The position numbers and the translations under genes are program-made. A stretch of 64,000 nt of DNA from positions 28,556,001 to 28,620,000 of the forward strand of contig JAFFJZ010000004.1 of assembly GCA_018340375.1 (NCBI GenBank). The letters run 5' to 3'. Under the pieces are notes generated by a model that searched no databases, was not told the DNA's origin, and saw only the letters and a list, made by a program, of their open reading frames with translations. Within the stretch, counting starts at the first letter, position 1; each line of letters begins with the position of its first letter. Origin of the DNA: Gonatopus flavifemur. Taxonomy: Eukaryota; Arthropoda; Insecta; Hymenoptera; Dryinidae. This document shows, one piece after another, positions 1 to 10,490 of this stretch.

Positions 1-681
1 AAAATATATAAAAACAAATGTGATGAAAGCAACTTCAAGTTTCACTGGCCTTTTTGTTGATAACCAACATCTCTTCTCGCATTTGATATAAAATTTTACG
101 CGTATATTGCATATTCTTTTTGACTACTTTTCTTTACAATTGGCAACATGAGTGCGATTCCAAATCTTATGGGTTAAAAGTTGGCTTATGGTGGCTTCCC
201 AGGTAGTACAAGCACGTTCTGAGAATGTTCTAAGAATATACGTTGAGGATATTCGAATATTCTATGGAGATTCTTATTACGGGCGAATATATTCTACGCA
301 CATTCTCAGAATGTTTGAATGAGACTGTTTCAAATATTCTCAGAATATTATACCACAAATATTGTGGGAATATTATAAGAAAATGCTGTCAAAATAGAAA
401 TTCCAGCCAATATAACTTCTGTATATGACCGAAAACTAATTCACAATCAATTTTTTCACTCATTAAACATCTGTAATCATGGATTCTTAGCAATATTATG
501 GATTCACATGGATGGGCGAGATACTTATGATCGCAACAAGCAATCATAATATATACGATATTTCTTAATATTTCATTACATTTTTGATGATTATTTTTCA
601 CGCATGACGCTCTCAAAACATTCGGGATATTAAAATGCACATTTATAAATTTCTCATTCCCCAAATACAAATTGAAATAAT
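1..681. other. Intergenic, no gene seen; GAATGTTC-type repeat remnant at about 175-420
   Basis: I find no convincing coding region here. Bases about 175-420 begin with CCCAGGTAGTACAAG, reminiscent of the family G terminus, and carry repeated 11-bp units such as GTTCTGAGAAT followed by GTTCTAAGAAT, plus several ATTCTCAGAAT copies. This looks like a decayed relative of families A and G. The short open frames are interrupted and show no family similarity. Confidence 0.5.
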
Positions 682-1035
682 GGTAGAGTATCATAATACC
701 GAATGTGTCATAGTACCGAATGTTCATATTCCAGAATGCTCATAGTACCGAATGCTCATAAGACCGAATGTGCATAGTCCCGGATAAAAAAATATGAATT
801 TCAAAATAAATAAAAAATGGACCATTTCTGTCATAAAAAATTGATCGTGCTCACATGATATGCGTGAACGAATCATTTTTAATGATGGAAGTGGCGGATT
901 GTTGGATTCATTTCAAAATTTATATTTTTTTACCCGGGACTATGCACACTCGGTCTTATGAGGATTCGGGAATATGAACATTCGGTACTATGACACATTC
1001 GGTACTATGCACATTCGGTATTATGATACTCTACC
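682..1035. mobile_element. Palindromic MITE with 8-bp target duplication (hAT-like)
   Basis: Long inverted repeats begin GGTAGAGTATCATAATACC on the left and end with the reverse complement at 1035. The flanks carry a perfect 8-bp duplication GAAATAAT (674-681 and 1036-1043), the size made by hAT and P-type transposases. Each arm contains about six spaced copies of a motif like CATAGTACCGAATG (variants in ACCGAATG). There is no coding capacity. The class is inferred from duplication length only. Confidence 0.75.
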
Positions 1036-1044
1036 GAAATAATA

Positions 1045-2147
1045 CACTGTAAAAAAAAACTGGAAATTTACTGTGCAACTGGACTGGAAATTTCCAGTGC
1101 TAGTACTGGAATATGGATATTCCAGTACATGTACAGAGATTTTGTTGTTACGTTACTGAAAATTTACCAAGCATAACTGAAAATTCAGTCATTGTACTGG
1201 AATTTTCAAGTTTGAGATGATGTACTGAAATTTTGCCATGATTTCGCGAAAATTTTACCGGCTCGTACTACAATTTTATAGTTCTTGTGCACCAAAAAAA
1301 AATATTCCCTCAAAAAGGACTTGAGAAAAAATTTGGAATTTAGAAAAAAAAACCTAATCGTTGGTATACTGGAATTATACAGATTTTTAACTGCAATTCT
1401 CAGGTTTTGTGATGGAATTTTCCAGTTACTATGCAATTGAATTATACAGGTTTTGAACTGCAATTTTCAGGTCGTGTGATGGAATTTTCCAGTTGCTATG
1501 CAACGGAATTTAATCACTGTTGCACTGAAATTTTCCACTTCTATTGGACTTCGTCATTTCTGGCAGGAAAAATTTCAAGTCTTTATATTAAAAATTTCCT
1601 GATTGAGATTTTGAATAATAATTGTAATTGTAGCCAATGAAATTGATATATGAGGTTTTTCCAAGACTTATCCTCTTGTGTTCTAGATATGAAGCATATG
1701 TAGTAACCCAAGCTGGCCTTCCAACATGTCGCGCTATAGCTCATCGGTCAGGTCTTAGGTTTCAGTTGGTAGGCAGGTAGAAAAGTGTGGGTTCAAATCC
1801 TGTTAGGTAGACATGAGTTTCTGTCCATCCAAATGAACGATCAAAAGTTTCTCAATCATCTTGGAACACAAGGACCCTGCAAAATCACTTTGCGTGAGCA
1901 ATTTTTTTTCAATTTTCATGGATATTTTCAGCATTAATTTTCCAGTACATGTCCTGGAAAAGTCCAGCTCGTGTACTGAAAAATTCCAGTACCGAGGCTC
2001 AGAAAATTTCCAGTTTTGATGCGGAAATTCCATAACGTTTGCACTGAATTTTTGCAGTACAAATGTGCTGAAATTTTCCGGTACATGTACAGGTTAATGA
2101 CTTCCAGTACATGTACTGGAATTTTCCGGTGAAATTTTTTTACAGTG
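1045..2147. mobile_element. TA-flanked inverted-repeat element, TIR CACTGTAAAAAAA
   Basis: The ends are CACTGTAAAAAAA and its complement TTTTTTTACAGTG, each flanked by TA (1043-1044, 2148-2149), as expected for Tc1/mariner-like non-autonomous elements. The interior is rich in repeats of the type ACTGGAATTTTCCAGT and CAGTACATGTACTGG. It lies directly against the right target duplication of the preceding element, sharing its terminal T. No transposase is visible. Confidence 0.65.
1737..1800 (+). other. tRNA-like pol III A and B boxes (possible SINE head)
   Basis: TAGCTCATCGG (1737-1747) resembles a tRNA A box and GGTTCAAATCC (1790-1800) matches the B-box consensus. The spacing of about 53 bp suits a tRNA with a long variable arm. 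The acceptor stem does not pair and the T stem is mostly wobble pairs, so this is not an intact tRNA. A tRNA-derived SINE fragment inside the surrounding element is the likeliest reading. Confidence 0.3.
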
Positions 2148-2191
2148 TATATTATCCAAGGGTCTGTCGCCTGTCAACAACGTTATCCGCC

Positions 2192-2694
2192 CCCGAAGAG
2201 CACATGAAGCTTCAGCGAACGTTCAGATCAGATGTGTATAGATCGGGCCGAAGGTTCATTAGAGCTAACTTTTAGATTCACAAACGTTTGACAAAGGTTC
2301 TACGGCCGTTGAAATGTCCGCCTCGAAATACGTTCAGGAATCATAGATGGAACGTTCGCTGAAGGTTCATCGAAGGTTTGACGAAGCTTCACAAAAATAT
2401 CTATACTTATATTAATTTTGATCAATTTATATGAAAAATAAATTAATCCATAAACATAAATCATTATAAATTAATCCAAGTATAGATATTTTTGTGAAGC
2501 TTCGTCAAACCTTCGATGAACCTTCAGCGAACGTTCCATCTATGTTTCCTGAACGTATTTCGAGGCGGACATTTCAACGGCCGTAGAAACTTTATCAAAC
2601 GTTTGTGAATCTAAAAGTTAGCTCTAATGAACCTTCGGCCCGATCTATACACATCTGATCTGAAGGTTTGCTGAAGCTTCATGTTCTCTTCGGG
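2192..2694. mobile_element. Family A MITE, copy 1 (503 bp)
   Basis: A near-perfect palindrome beginning CCCGAAGAGCACATGAAGC and ending with the complement CTTCATGTTCTCTTCGGG. The flanks are CC on both sides (2190-2191, 2695-2696), consistent with a 2-bp duplication. Arms of about 220 bp face each other around an AT-rich centre. The arms are a degenerate array with an 11-bp period (GAACGTTCGCT, GAAGGTTCATC, GAAGGTTTGAC, GAAGCTTCACA in succession). Confidence 0.85.
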
Positions 2695-2769
2695 CCATTA
2701 CTGAATTCATGTCATTAAGATGCTTGCGCATGCGCTGCTCATCAATCTACCTACAAACTTTTTACGCAT

Positions 2770-3272
2770 CCCGAAGGGAACATGAAGCTCCGACAAATGT
2801 TCAGAATAGATCATGATAGATCAGACTGAAGCTCTGTCGGAGCTCAAGTTTAGATTCGTAAACGTTCGACGAAGGTCCGATGAACGTTGAAATGTCCACT
2901 TGAAAATAGTTTGAATGAACGTTTATAAAACGTTCATCGAACGTTTGCTAAAGGTTCGTTCGAGTTGCAATTTTTCGATCAAAGTTTTTTTCAAAGTATA
3001 TTTTTCCACGAAAAAATGAAAGATTGGGGCATTTCTAACTATAATTGTAATTCCGTCTGAAACATAAAAAACTGAAGGTTGAATGAATCTTCGTAGAATC
3101 TTTAATAAACGTTCTATGAACCTTCATTCAAGCTATTTTCAAGCGGACATTTCAACGTTCATCGGACCTTCGTCGAACGTTTCCGAATCTAAACTTGAGC
3201 TCCAACGGAGCTTCAGTCTGATCTATCATGATCTATTCTGAACGTTCGTCGGAGCTTCATGTTCCCTTCGGG
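2770..3272. mobile_element. Family A MITE, copy 2 (503 bp, divergent subfamily)
   Basis: Begins CCCGAAGGGAACATGAAGC and ends with the complement GCTTCATGTTCCCTTCGGG. AT duplications flank it (2768-2769, 3273-3274). It is exactly as long as copies 1 and 3 but clearly diverged inside (GAACGTTTATAAAACG and similar), so family length has been conserved across subfamilies. Confidence 0.85.
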
Positions 3273-3280
3273 ATTTGTAC

Positions 3281-4640
3281 GAACGTTCCTAGAATATTCG
3301 GAACAGTCCCATACAAATGTTCTAAGAATCTTCTATGAATATTTTCGAAGCTTCTACGCTCTTTGTAAGAATATTCGATACAGTACGTTTTACGGATGTT
3401 GTGAGAATATTCTCAGAATATTCCGTGTGACATGGGAATTCCTATATTATTATGTACAAAAGCAAAACAGTCGGACGTATTGGGAGTGTAATAGGTTGAG
3501 AGCCAAAGAAGGTAAAGCGAGGGGAATAACCTTCAGAACTCCCGAAGGAGGTATTGGTATCGCAAAAGGCCCATTACCCAAACAGCACCGAAAGTTCTCA
3601 AAACGTTTTAAAAACGTGTCATAAGTCCCACAGATGTTGGTTTCCAAAAGCAAATTTTCCAAACGTGTTAGGAACATTCATTCAATGTGTTGGGGAGCAC
3701 GTTTTGGGGATATTGTTTACACATGCTATGGTACGTTTTCAGAACGTTTTCGAGACATTATATGAAAACCAAGTATTTTATCTCTAACCTATACAAATGT
3801 ATACCCACCAAACACAGTTTGTCACCGTATCATCGGTGTAATGTAATTTCAAAATCACATGCAAAGTAACCTGCTCGTTGCATGCAATGAACTGGTAACT
3901 TGTAATTTCACACTCAAGAAAAGTAGCCGCTACGTCACTATCACAAAACATTTTTTGTGTTGGTTACATGGCGGTTACATGCAATTGTGATGACCTTTCT
4001 ATTTTGGAAAATATGCATCGTAGACACTTTTTGACCTTATATCGAGGTCACCCGCATATATATAATATATATATGTGTGTGTTCAACCTCAAAACTGGCG
4101 TGAAAAAAATATATCGGGTTTAATAGTATAACTGATAACAGATCGATGAAACCACCCCATACAGGACCGGGAGGTTTTCTGGACGTTCCGAAAACGTGCT
4201 TGGTTACATAGAGAACGTGCAAATAACGTCTTATGATGTTCTATAAAAACGTCGCATGTGTGTCGCAGGAACATGCAATTGTCCCATTGAGTTCTATTCA
4301 TGTCTTCCTGCAATGTTCTTGGGACGTATTCAAAGAAAGGTTTTCACAACGTTCCGCGGCGTTGCACATATGTTTTCAAAAGGTTAGTTTTCATGGAAGC
4401 ACGTTTAGAAAACGCGGAAAGAACGTCCCGTAGTATATGAAAAGAACGTGCTTGGTACGTATTCATGTGCATCAAAAGCGAAAGTACCTAAACATTTGGA
4501 AAATATGTGCCTTGGGCACTAACACACGCGAACTTCCAGAGAACTATCCAGAGAACTTTCTGTAGTGTCTGGGTGGACGTTCGCGAACGTTCAATGAACG
4601 TTCCTGAAGGTTTGTGTTCTCTTGGGGTGTTGATGGCGTT
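3281..4640. repeat. Composite of degenerate 11-bp-period repeats; no gene seen
   Basis: Bases 3281-3440 read as consecutive 11-mers of the form GAATATTCGGA, CAAATGTTCTA, AGAATCTTCTA, GAAGCTTCTAC. From about 3578 (CCCAAACAGCACCG) to about 4460 a related pattern built on AAAACGTTTT-type units appears, for example AGAACGTTTTC. Bases about 4500-4620 hold a fragment ending GTGTTCTCTTGGGG, like the right end of family A. I could not place exact ends. The short open frames match nothing I know. Confidence 0.45.
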
Positions 4641-4641
4641 A

Positions 4642-5464
4642 CCCAAGCAGCAACAGAATTTCAAAGTATATATGGAATAGAAACGTTCGTAGAATGTACG
4701 GATGAGATACGAAGAACATATAATGAATCTTCATAGAATGTTCGAATGAGACTGTTTTAAATATACTTAGAACGTACATAGTACATATGAAAAGTATGAT
4801 ATACATTCAATCGACGTTCAATCAACGTACCGTCGTATGTTCGATTACATCCCGAAGAGAACATGAAGCTTCAGCAAACGTTCAGATCAGATGTGTATAG
4901 ATCGAGCCGAAGGTTCATTAGAGCTAACTTGTAGATTCACAAACGTTTGACAAAGGTTCTACGGACGTTGAAATGTCCGCCTCGAAATACGTTCAGGAAA
5001 CATAGATGGAACGTTCGTTGAAGGTTCATCGAAGGTTTGAGAAAGCTTCACAAAAATATCTATACTTAGATTAATTTATAATAATTTATGTTTATGATTT
5101 AATTTATTTTTCATACAAATTGATCAAAATTAATATAAGTATAGATATTTTTGTGAAGCTTCGTCAAACCTTCGATGAACCTTTAGCGAACGTTCCATCT
5201 ATGTTTCCTGAACGTATTTCAAGGCGGACATTTCAACGGCTGTAGAACCTTTGTCAAACGTTTGTGAATCTAAAAGTTAGCTCTAATGAACCTTCGGCCC
5301 GATCTATACACATCTGATCTGAACGTTCGCTGAAGCTTCATGTTCTCTTAGGGATACGTTCGATGAATATGCATAGCACCTATAAAACGGTCTCATTCGA
5401 ATATGCATAGAACATATTTCGAATATTCGAAGAACGTTCATAGTATATTCTGGTGCTGCTTGGG
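4642..5464. mobile_element. Family G MITE, copy 1, carrying a nested family A copy
   Basis: Starts CCCAAGCAGCAACAG and ends TGCTGCTTGGG, with TA duplications (4640-4641, 5465-5466). Removing the nested A copy (4851-5353 plus 2 bp) leaves a family G element of about 318 bp. The flanks join as ATGGCGTTA/GCTTTTG, which restores continuity of the MULE-like relic into which it inserted. Confidence 0.8.
4851..5353. mobile_element. Family A MITE, copy 3 (503 bp), nested in family G
   Basis: Starts CCCGAAGAGAACATGAAGC and ends with the near-complement ...TTCTCTTAGGG. The duplication is AT (4849-4850, 5354-5355). The empty site TTACATACGTTCG exists in another family G copy near 8648, so the junctions and the 2-bp duplication are confirmed within this window. 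Confidence 0.9.
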
Positions 5465-5985
5465 TAGCTTTTGTCCCCATTCCAGATGTTCAATGCACAT
5501 TCCAACGTCTGAAAGATGATTTGCCGGAAGAACTGCTACCTATAGTAGAGTATTTAGAAGAATTTTATATCCTTGGCCGTCAACGTAGAGGTAATCGCAG
5601 AGCAGTGTTACCCAAGTACGCGATTCCCATATGGAATCAATAGGAATCCAGCTTAACCGGAGAACACAAAACCAATAATTCAAGCGAGGGATAGCACAAT
5701 CGATTCAGTTTAGTTGTTGGGAAACATCATGCAGACTTATACACGGCATTGATTGAAATTCAGAAAGAACAAGCTAATTCTTAAATAGCAATAGCTGAAT
5801 TGAGTATTGGTAGGGCTGTAAAAGCTGGTCGAAAAAAAAGGTGACGTGACACTCAGAACCGAATCATAGGCATTGTTTGTCAATATGAAAATTACAAAGC
5901 AGATGATGATATTTTGAGATACCTACGAACGATTACTCATGCTACTGTTCTTCAATTATACAATGATGCAATTTTTTAATAAACT
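5465..5985 (+). pseudogene. MULE-type transposase relic (C-terminal part)
   Basis: Translation on the plus strand gives a recognisable stretch: AFVPIPDVQCTFQRLKDDLP, then VEYLEEFYILGRQRRGNRRA, then IPIWNQ, and after stops and shifts RFSLVVGKHHADLYTALIEI, EIQKEQANS, AELSIGRAVKAG and DDILRYLRTITHATV. This order (LPE..., Y(F)E..YIGR...RR, NRF...VGK.HPDLY, EIQKEQ) is the C-terminal region of the MULE transposases common in insect genomes. Several stops and frameshifts make it inactive. Its upstream side is interrupted by the family G element at 4642-5464, and only about 15-20 bp (about 4622-4641) continue on the far side before unrelated repeats. The catalytic core is absent. Confidence 0.7.
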
Positions 5986-6129
5986 ATTCTACTTCATAAC
6001 ATATTTATGTTGTATTCTTCTGAGGATTTAGGAACCTGGATTTAGGAACAAATAATTTGGAAGAAAAATTTTAGAAAAAATCGATTAGGAAAAAGAAATT
6101 AGGAGAAACCGGTTTTAGGAAGAGCCTAA

Positions 6130-6220
6130 GTAACACCAATGTGCGTCAAATATTCTCTGAACGTTCTTAGAATATTTAAAGTCTTGCAAACATTCTCAGA
6201 ATGTTTGACGCACGTTTTGT
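6130..6220. repeat. GAATGTTTGACGCAC inverted fragment with 11-bp-period units
   Basis: TGCGTCAAATATTCTCTG on the left and CAGAATGTTTGACGCA on the right form an inverted repeat separated by TTCTTAGAAT-like units. It resembles the remnant at 175-420. The stretch 5986-6129 contains nothing I recognise. Confidence 0.4.
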
Positions 6221-6244
6221 GCTACTAGAGAATGGGCATTAGGA

Positions 6245-6690
6245 AAAGCGGCTTAAGGATAATGTACGGTAATCACCCGAATACATGCCTAAATTTCGCA
6301 AACATTCCCGTATAGTTCCCTGATCAACCGAATGAACCCTGATAGTATTCCAAACGCCGCAATTTCGGTTCCTCTTCGCCGGATGCATCCCGTACACCCC
6401 CGCATGAAGTTCCATTCCATAATTTCATGGACGGTTTGAAGCCCGAATGAATCCGAATCCATTCCCGAATTTCGAAAACATTCCCATATACAGTCCATAC
6501 CGACCCGAATAAAAGTTCCTTTCCTAATACATTTTCCCGCAGTGTCCCGATCAACCCGTATCATTCCTGAAACTGAAAATTGTGCTCGTATAAGAACCAA
6601 ATGGGTCCGGATATCATTCTATTTGGGTTCCAATCTGGATTCCATCCGGTCCTCATACGATTTCTGTCGGGATTTTTAGGCAGGGTTGAG
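6245..6690 (-). repeat. Repeat family V, copy 1
   Basis: This block reappears in inverted orientation at 34770-35210. Shared landmarks include CCCGAAT/ATTCGGG clusters, TACAGTCCATACCGACCCGA, TCCATCCGGTCCTCATACG and a terminal GGCAGGGTT. The two copies sit in unrelated contexts (intergenic, and a VPS11 intron), so they are dispersed copies. I did not find terminal inverted repeats or a coding region that holds up. Confidence 0.6.
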
Positions 6691-6861
6691 GCACTACTAA
6701 ACGAACTTAGCTATTCCCAGAAAATTCGCCAAGAGTTAATAATTACGTCATGAACATGAGTTAGTAGTTGCTTCATGAAAAAATCTGCTTCCCTATAAGC
6801 ACCCTTGATATGAATAAGTATCAGATATATTTTAGTTGGTTATCTGCAACCCAAGCAGCAA

Positions 6862-8163
6862 CCCAGATAACATTTGGCTTGTCATTCACCCTCAAATTAG
6901 GCGCGAAGGACATACTTAGTGAACTAGCAAAATCGTATCCATATGCGTCGTCACCTAGGTTGATAATTGCTAGACACGATTGTGAGTGACGCTCTTGCTA
7001 TTTGCTCGTATCTTGCGCGTAAAAGTAGAAAGCAGTATTAAGTGCACATTACCCGTCATTTGCTAGATACATCTGCGGGTGATTTGCGCGTCAACTGAAA
7101 GTGAACTGCTTATTTATGTCTATGAAAAATGATCGAGTTTACGTGCAAATTTTTTGCTTCTTATATAGACTGAATATATACATCGAAAACACAGTTTGTT
7201 CCAGCCAAACAAAATTTTGATTGAAATGAACGCGGACAAATTTTCTGGTTGGCTGAAATAAAATTTGTTTAGGACAAACAAAATTCATTTGTCGGTAAGG
7301 AGCCATTGATTATTGTTGACCAAATTTTGTTAATCCCAAACAAATATTATTTCAGCCAACCAAAAAGTTTCTATGCGTTTATTTCAATCAAAATTTTGTT
7401 TGGCTGGAACAAATATTTTCTCGGTGCACTACTCTGGTGAAATAATCTAAACATTTAATTCTTTATGGGAGATAATGCTGACGGTATAAAGTTCACTTAA
7501 TTATTGACGTTTGCATTTTATACCAGTTATTCAAAAATCAAGTAATTTGAAATCAATTATAACATATCACGTGAAAATATTGCGCACAAGTCGCAGGATA
7601 TCCAGTGTCATGATTTATCATTAATATGACGTGATCATGATGAATATAGGAGCGTAAGTTCATTATCACATTGCATGATACATATCCCTTGTAAAAATGA
7701 AACATATATGCGGCATATATGACCACACATGGTACATATATGATTTCACAGATTCATATATGACCCCTATATAGGTCGTATATGGGCCATATATGATTTG
7801 AGACATTCATATATGGGCCCTATACATTTCATATATGGCGTTATGTCCCCTACATATGAGTCATGTTTGGTCCTTATATGGATTGAACAATCGTATATGA
7901 ATTTTATATGGTCATATATGCCACATATATGAATTACATATGATTTATATATGGCCATATATGATTTGTACCAAGTCCATATATGAATCAAATACAGTTT
8001 ATATATGGGCCATACATGAATCATTTTTACAAGGGATGCTTATTGTTATTTGCACGTAAGGAACAGTTCAAAAATTTTTTACGTGCAAGATACTAGCAAA
8101 TATCGCGCACAAGCTAGCTCGCAAATATGTGATCAAATTTGCGCGCATGAAATGTTATCTGGG
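6862..8163. mobile_element. Element K (TIR CCCAGATAACATTT), 1302 bp
   Basis: Ends CCCAGATAACATTTGG and GAAATGTTATCTGGG, duplication AA (6860-6861, 8164-8165). The empty site AGCAGCAACAGAA is present in other family G copies. Internal repeats include GCGCGTAA/TTTGCGCGC motifs, a separate palindrome at about 7190-7420 (GTTCCAGCCAAACAAAATTT with its complement) and nested element H. No transposase frame is visible. Confidence 0.85.
7686..8035. mobile_element. Element H (TIR CCCTTGTAAAAATGA), 350 bp
   Basis: Ends CCCTTGTAAAAATGA and TCATTTTTACAAGGG, duplication AT (7684-7685, 8036-8037). The interior is a run of CATATATG palindromes spaced by short tracts. It lies inside element K, giving G > K > H nesting. 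Confidence 0.85.
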
Positions 8164-8293
8164 AACAGAAGTTCGGAGTATATACGAAACAGAAACGTTC
8201 GTAGAATGTACAAATGAGATATGAAGAATATATAATGAACGTTCATAGAATATTCGAATGAGACTGTTTTAAATATACTTAAAACGTACATAG

Positions 8294-8587
8294 CCCTGGT
8301 GAAAGGGAAGCGTGTAATAGAAAGTGTCAGGAACGTAGTTGGAAAGTATTTGGAGCGTGGATTTGAGCGTATACCGAGCGTCAAGTGGAACATCAAGAGT
8401 GGTTCGAGCGTATATTTGAAGTCTGTGAAGCGTATCGGAAGAAACAATAATTTCATAGAAACCGGGCTTTACGCCCGGAAGCGTTATTGAAGAGTGGATA
8501 GGAAGCATGCAAGAAGTATTAGAAAAGTAATCTGAAACATTCTTACGCTTCCGTCACTCTTGATAACACGCTTCCCTTCCACCAGGG
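8294..8587 (+). mobile_element. Family B MITE (294 bp), nested in family G
   Basis: Starts CCCTGGTGAAAGGGAAGCG and ends with the near-complement ...CGCTTCCCTTCCACCAGGG. Duplication AG (8292-8293, 8588-8589). The empty site TACATAGTACATT exists in other family G copies (about 15649). The interior has degenerate 11-bp units such as AACGTAGTTGG and AAAGTATTTGG. Confidence 0.9.
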
Positions 8588-8803
8588 AGTACATCCGAAA
8601 TGTACGATATTCATTCAATCGACGTTCGATTGACATCCCATCGTATATTCGATTACATACGTTCGATGAATATGCATAGCACCTATGAAACACCCAGCCA
8701 ACCATGGATTGGTTCCAATCATTAGTCAATTTGATTGATTCCAATGACATTTGCTAATAATTGATCAATTATTTGGGAATTATGCAGGATCTTTATGCGC
8801 ATG

Positions 8804-9121
8804 CCCAAGCAGCAACAGAATTTCAAAATATATACGAAGTAGAAACGTTCGTAGAATGTACGGATGAGATACGAAGAACATATAATGAATGTTCATAGAA
8901 TGTTCGAATGAGACTGTTTTAAATATACTTAGAACGTACGCAGTACATTCGAAATCTACGATATACATTCAATCGACGTTCAATCAACGTGCTGAGGTAT
9001 ATTCGGTTACATATGTTCGATAAATATGCATAGCACCTATAGAACGGTCTCATTCGAATGTGCATAGAACATATTTCGAATATTCGAAGAACGTTCATAG
9101 TATATTCTGGTGCTGCTTGGG
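8804..9121 (-). mobile_element. Family G MITE (318 bp), left arm of an inverted duplication
   Basis: Starts CCCAAGCAGCAACAG and ends GGTGCTGCTTGGG, duplication TG (8802-8803, 9122-9123). It is exactly 318 bp, the same length as the copies at 10491-10808 and 15717-16034. The 8693-8803 gap holds a CCCAGCCAACC-type fragment with TGATTGATTCC motifs. Confidence 0.85.
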
Positions 9122-9138
9122 TGTCCATTCATTGGATA

Positions 9139-9432
9139 CCCTGGTGAAAGGGAAGCGTGTCATAAAGAGTAACGGAAGCGTAAGAATGTTTCAGATGACT
9201 TTTCTAATACTTTTTACATGCTTCCTATCCACTCTCCAATTACGCTTCCGGGTGTAAAGCCCAGTTTCTATGAGATCGGTGTTTCTTCCCATACGTTTCG
9301 CACACTTCAAATATACGTTCGATCTACTCTTAATGTCTCACTTGACGCTCGGTATACGTTTAAATCCACGTTCCAAATACTTTCTAACAACGTTTCTGAC
9401 ACTCCCTAATACACGCTTCCCTTTCACCAGGG
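9139..9432 (-). mobile_element. Family B MITE (294 bp)
   Basis: Ends CCCTGGTGAAAGGGAAGCG and ...CTTTCACCAGGG, duplication TA (9137-9138, 9433-9434). The internal orientation is reversed relative to the copies at 8294 and 46484. The 17-bp spacer between this copy and the adjacent G copy recurs inverted at 10474-10490. Confidence 0.9.
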
Positions 9433-9438
9433 TAACGA

Positions 9439-9930
9439 CCCGAAGAGAACATGAAGCTTCAGCGAACGATCAGATCAGATGTGTATAGATCGGGTCGAAG
9501 GTTCATTAGAGATAACTTTTAGATTCACGAACGTTTGATAAAGGTTCTACGGACGTTGAAATGTCCGCTTCGAAATACATTTAAGAAACATAGATGGAAC
9601 GTTCGCTGAAGGTTCATCGAAGGTTTGACGAAGCTTCACAAAAATATCTATACTTATATTGATTTTCATCAGTTTATATGAAAGATAAATTAATTAATAA
9701 ACATAAATTATTATAAATTAATCCAAGTATAGATATTTTTGTGAAGCTTCCTCAAACCTTCAGCGCACGTACCATCTATGTTTCCTGGACGTATTTCGAG
9801 GCGGACATTTCAACGTCCGTAGAACCTTTGTCAAACGTTTGTGAATCTAAAAGTTAGCTTTCATGAACCTTCGATACGATCTATACAGATCTAATCTGAA
9901 CGTTCGCTGAAGCTTTATGTTCTCTTCGGG
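9439..9930. mobile_element. Family A MITE, copy 4 (492 bp)
   Basis: Starts CCCGAAGAGAACATGAAGC and ends TTATGTTCTCTTCGGG, duplication GA (9437-9438, 9931-9932). It is 11 bp shorter than the other three copies because of a gap in the right arm (CTTCCTCAAACCTTCAGCGC). That is the loss of one 11-bp unit. Confidence 0.85.
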
Positions 9931-9932
9931 GA

Positions 9933-10051
9933 TTGATCGAAAATTGATCATCTTTGAGGGGCCAATTGTTGGTCGCTAATGCGGACATAGAACAGGACAA
10001 TGATTGATCAATCTCGTGGTCCATAGAATTGACCAAAAATTCATCATTCAA
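9933..10051. repeat. Repeat family W, copy 1 (TGATCAAT / AATGCGGACA block)
   Basis: Contains GATTGATCGAAAATTGATC, GGTCGCTAATGCGGACATAG and GACAATGATTGATCAATC. The same ordered motifs occur at about 12535-12650 (GGTCTCCAATGCGGACACG, GGACAATCATTGATCAATC). Ends were not determined. Confidence 0.45.
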
Positions 10052-10473
10052 CCCAAGCAGCACCAGAATATACTATGAACGTCCTTCGAATATTCGAAAT
10101 ATGTTCTATGCACATTCGAATAAGACCGTTTTATAGGTGCTATGCATATTCATCGAACGTATGTAATCGAACATACGACGGTACGTTGATTGAACGTCGA
10201 TTGAATGTATATCGTACGTTTCGAATATACTATGTACGTTCTAAGTATATAAACGTATACCGAGCGTCAAGTGAGACATTAAGAGTAGATCGAACGTATA
10301 TTTGAAGTGTGCGAAACGTATGGGAAGAAACACCGATCTCATAGAAACTGGGCTTTACACCCGGAAGCGTAATTGGAGAGTGGATAGGAAGCATGTAAAA
10401 AGTATTAGAAAAGTCATCTGAAACATTCTTACGCTTCCGTTACTCTTTATGACACGCTTCCCTTTCACCAGGG
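10052..10473 (+). mobile_element. Chimeric G/B fragment
   Basis: Bases 10052-10248 are the left part of a family G copy (CCCAAGCAGCACCAG start). At AAGTATAT/AAACGTATACC near 10249 the sequence switches directly into the interior of family B, which then runs to its terminus CACCAGGG at 10473. The missing G end and missing B start indicate a recombination or template-switch junction rather than a clean insertion. Confidence 0.7.
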
Positions 10474-10490
10474 TATCCAATGAATGGACA

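Larger units (their letters stand above)
6850..8692. mobile_element. Family G MITE, copy 2, truncated on the right, with three nested elements
   Basis: Starts CCCAAGCAGCAA at 6850. Element K (6862-8163) is inserted 12 bp in; family B (8294-8587) is inserted further along; H lies inside K. The G sequence resumes after each insertion. It stops at CACCTATGAAA (about 8692), where an unrelated CCCAGCCAACC sequence begins, so the right third is missing. Confidence 0.75.

Noticed and set aside
1730..1808. Functional tRNA gene
   Set aside because: A and B boxes are present but acceptor and T stems do not pair properly.
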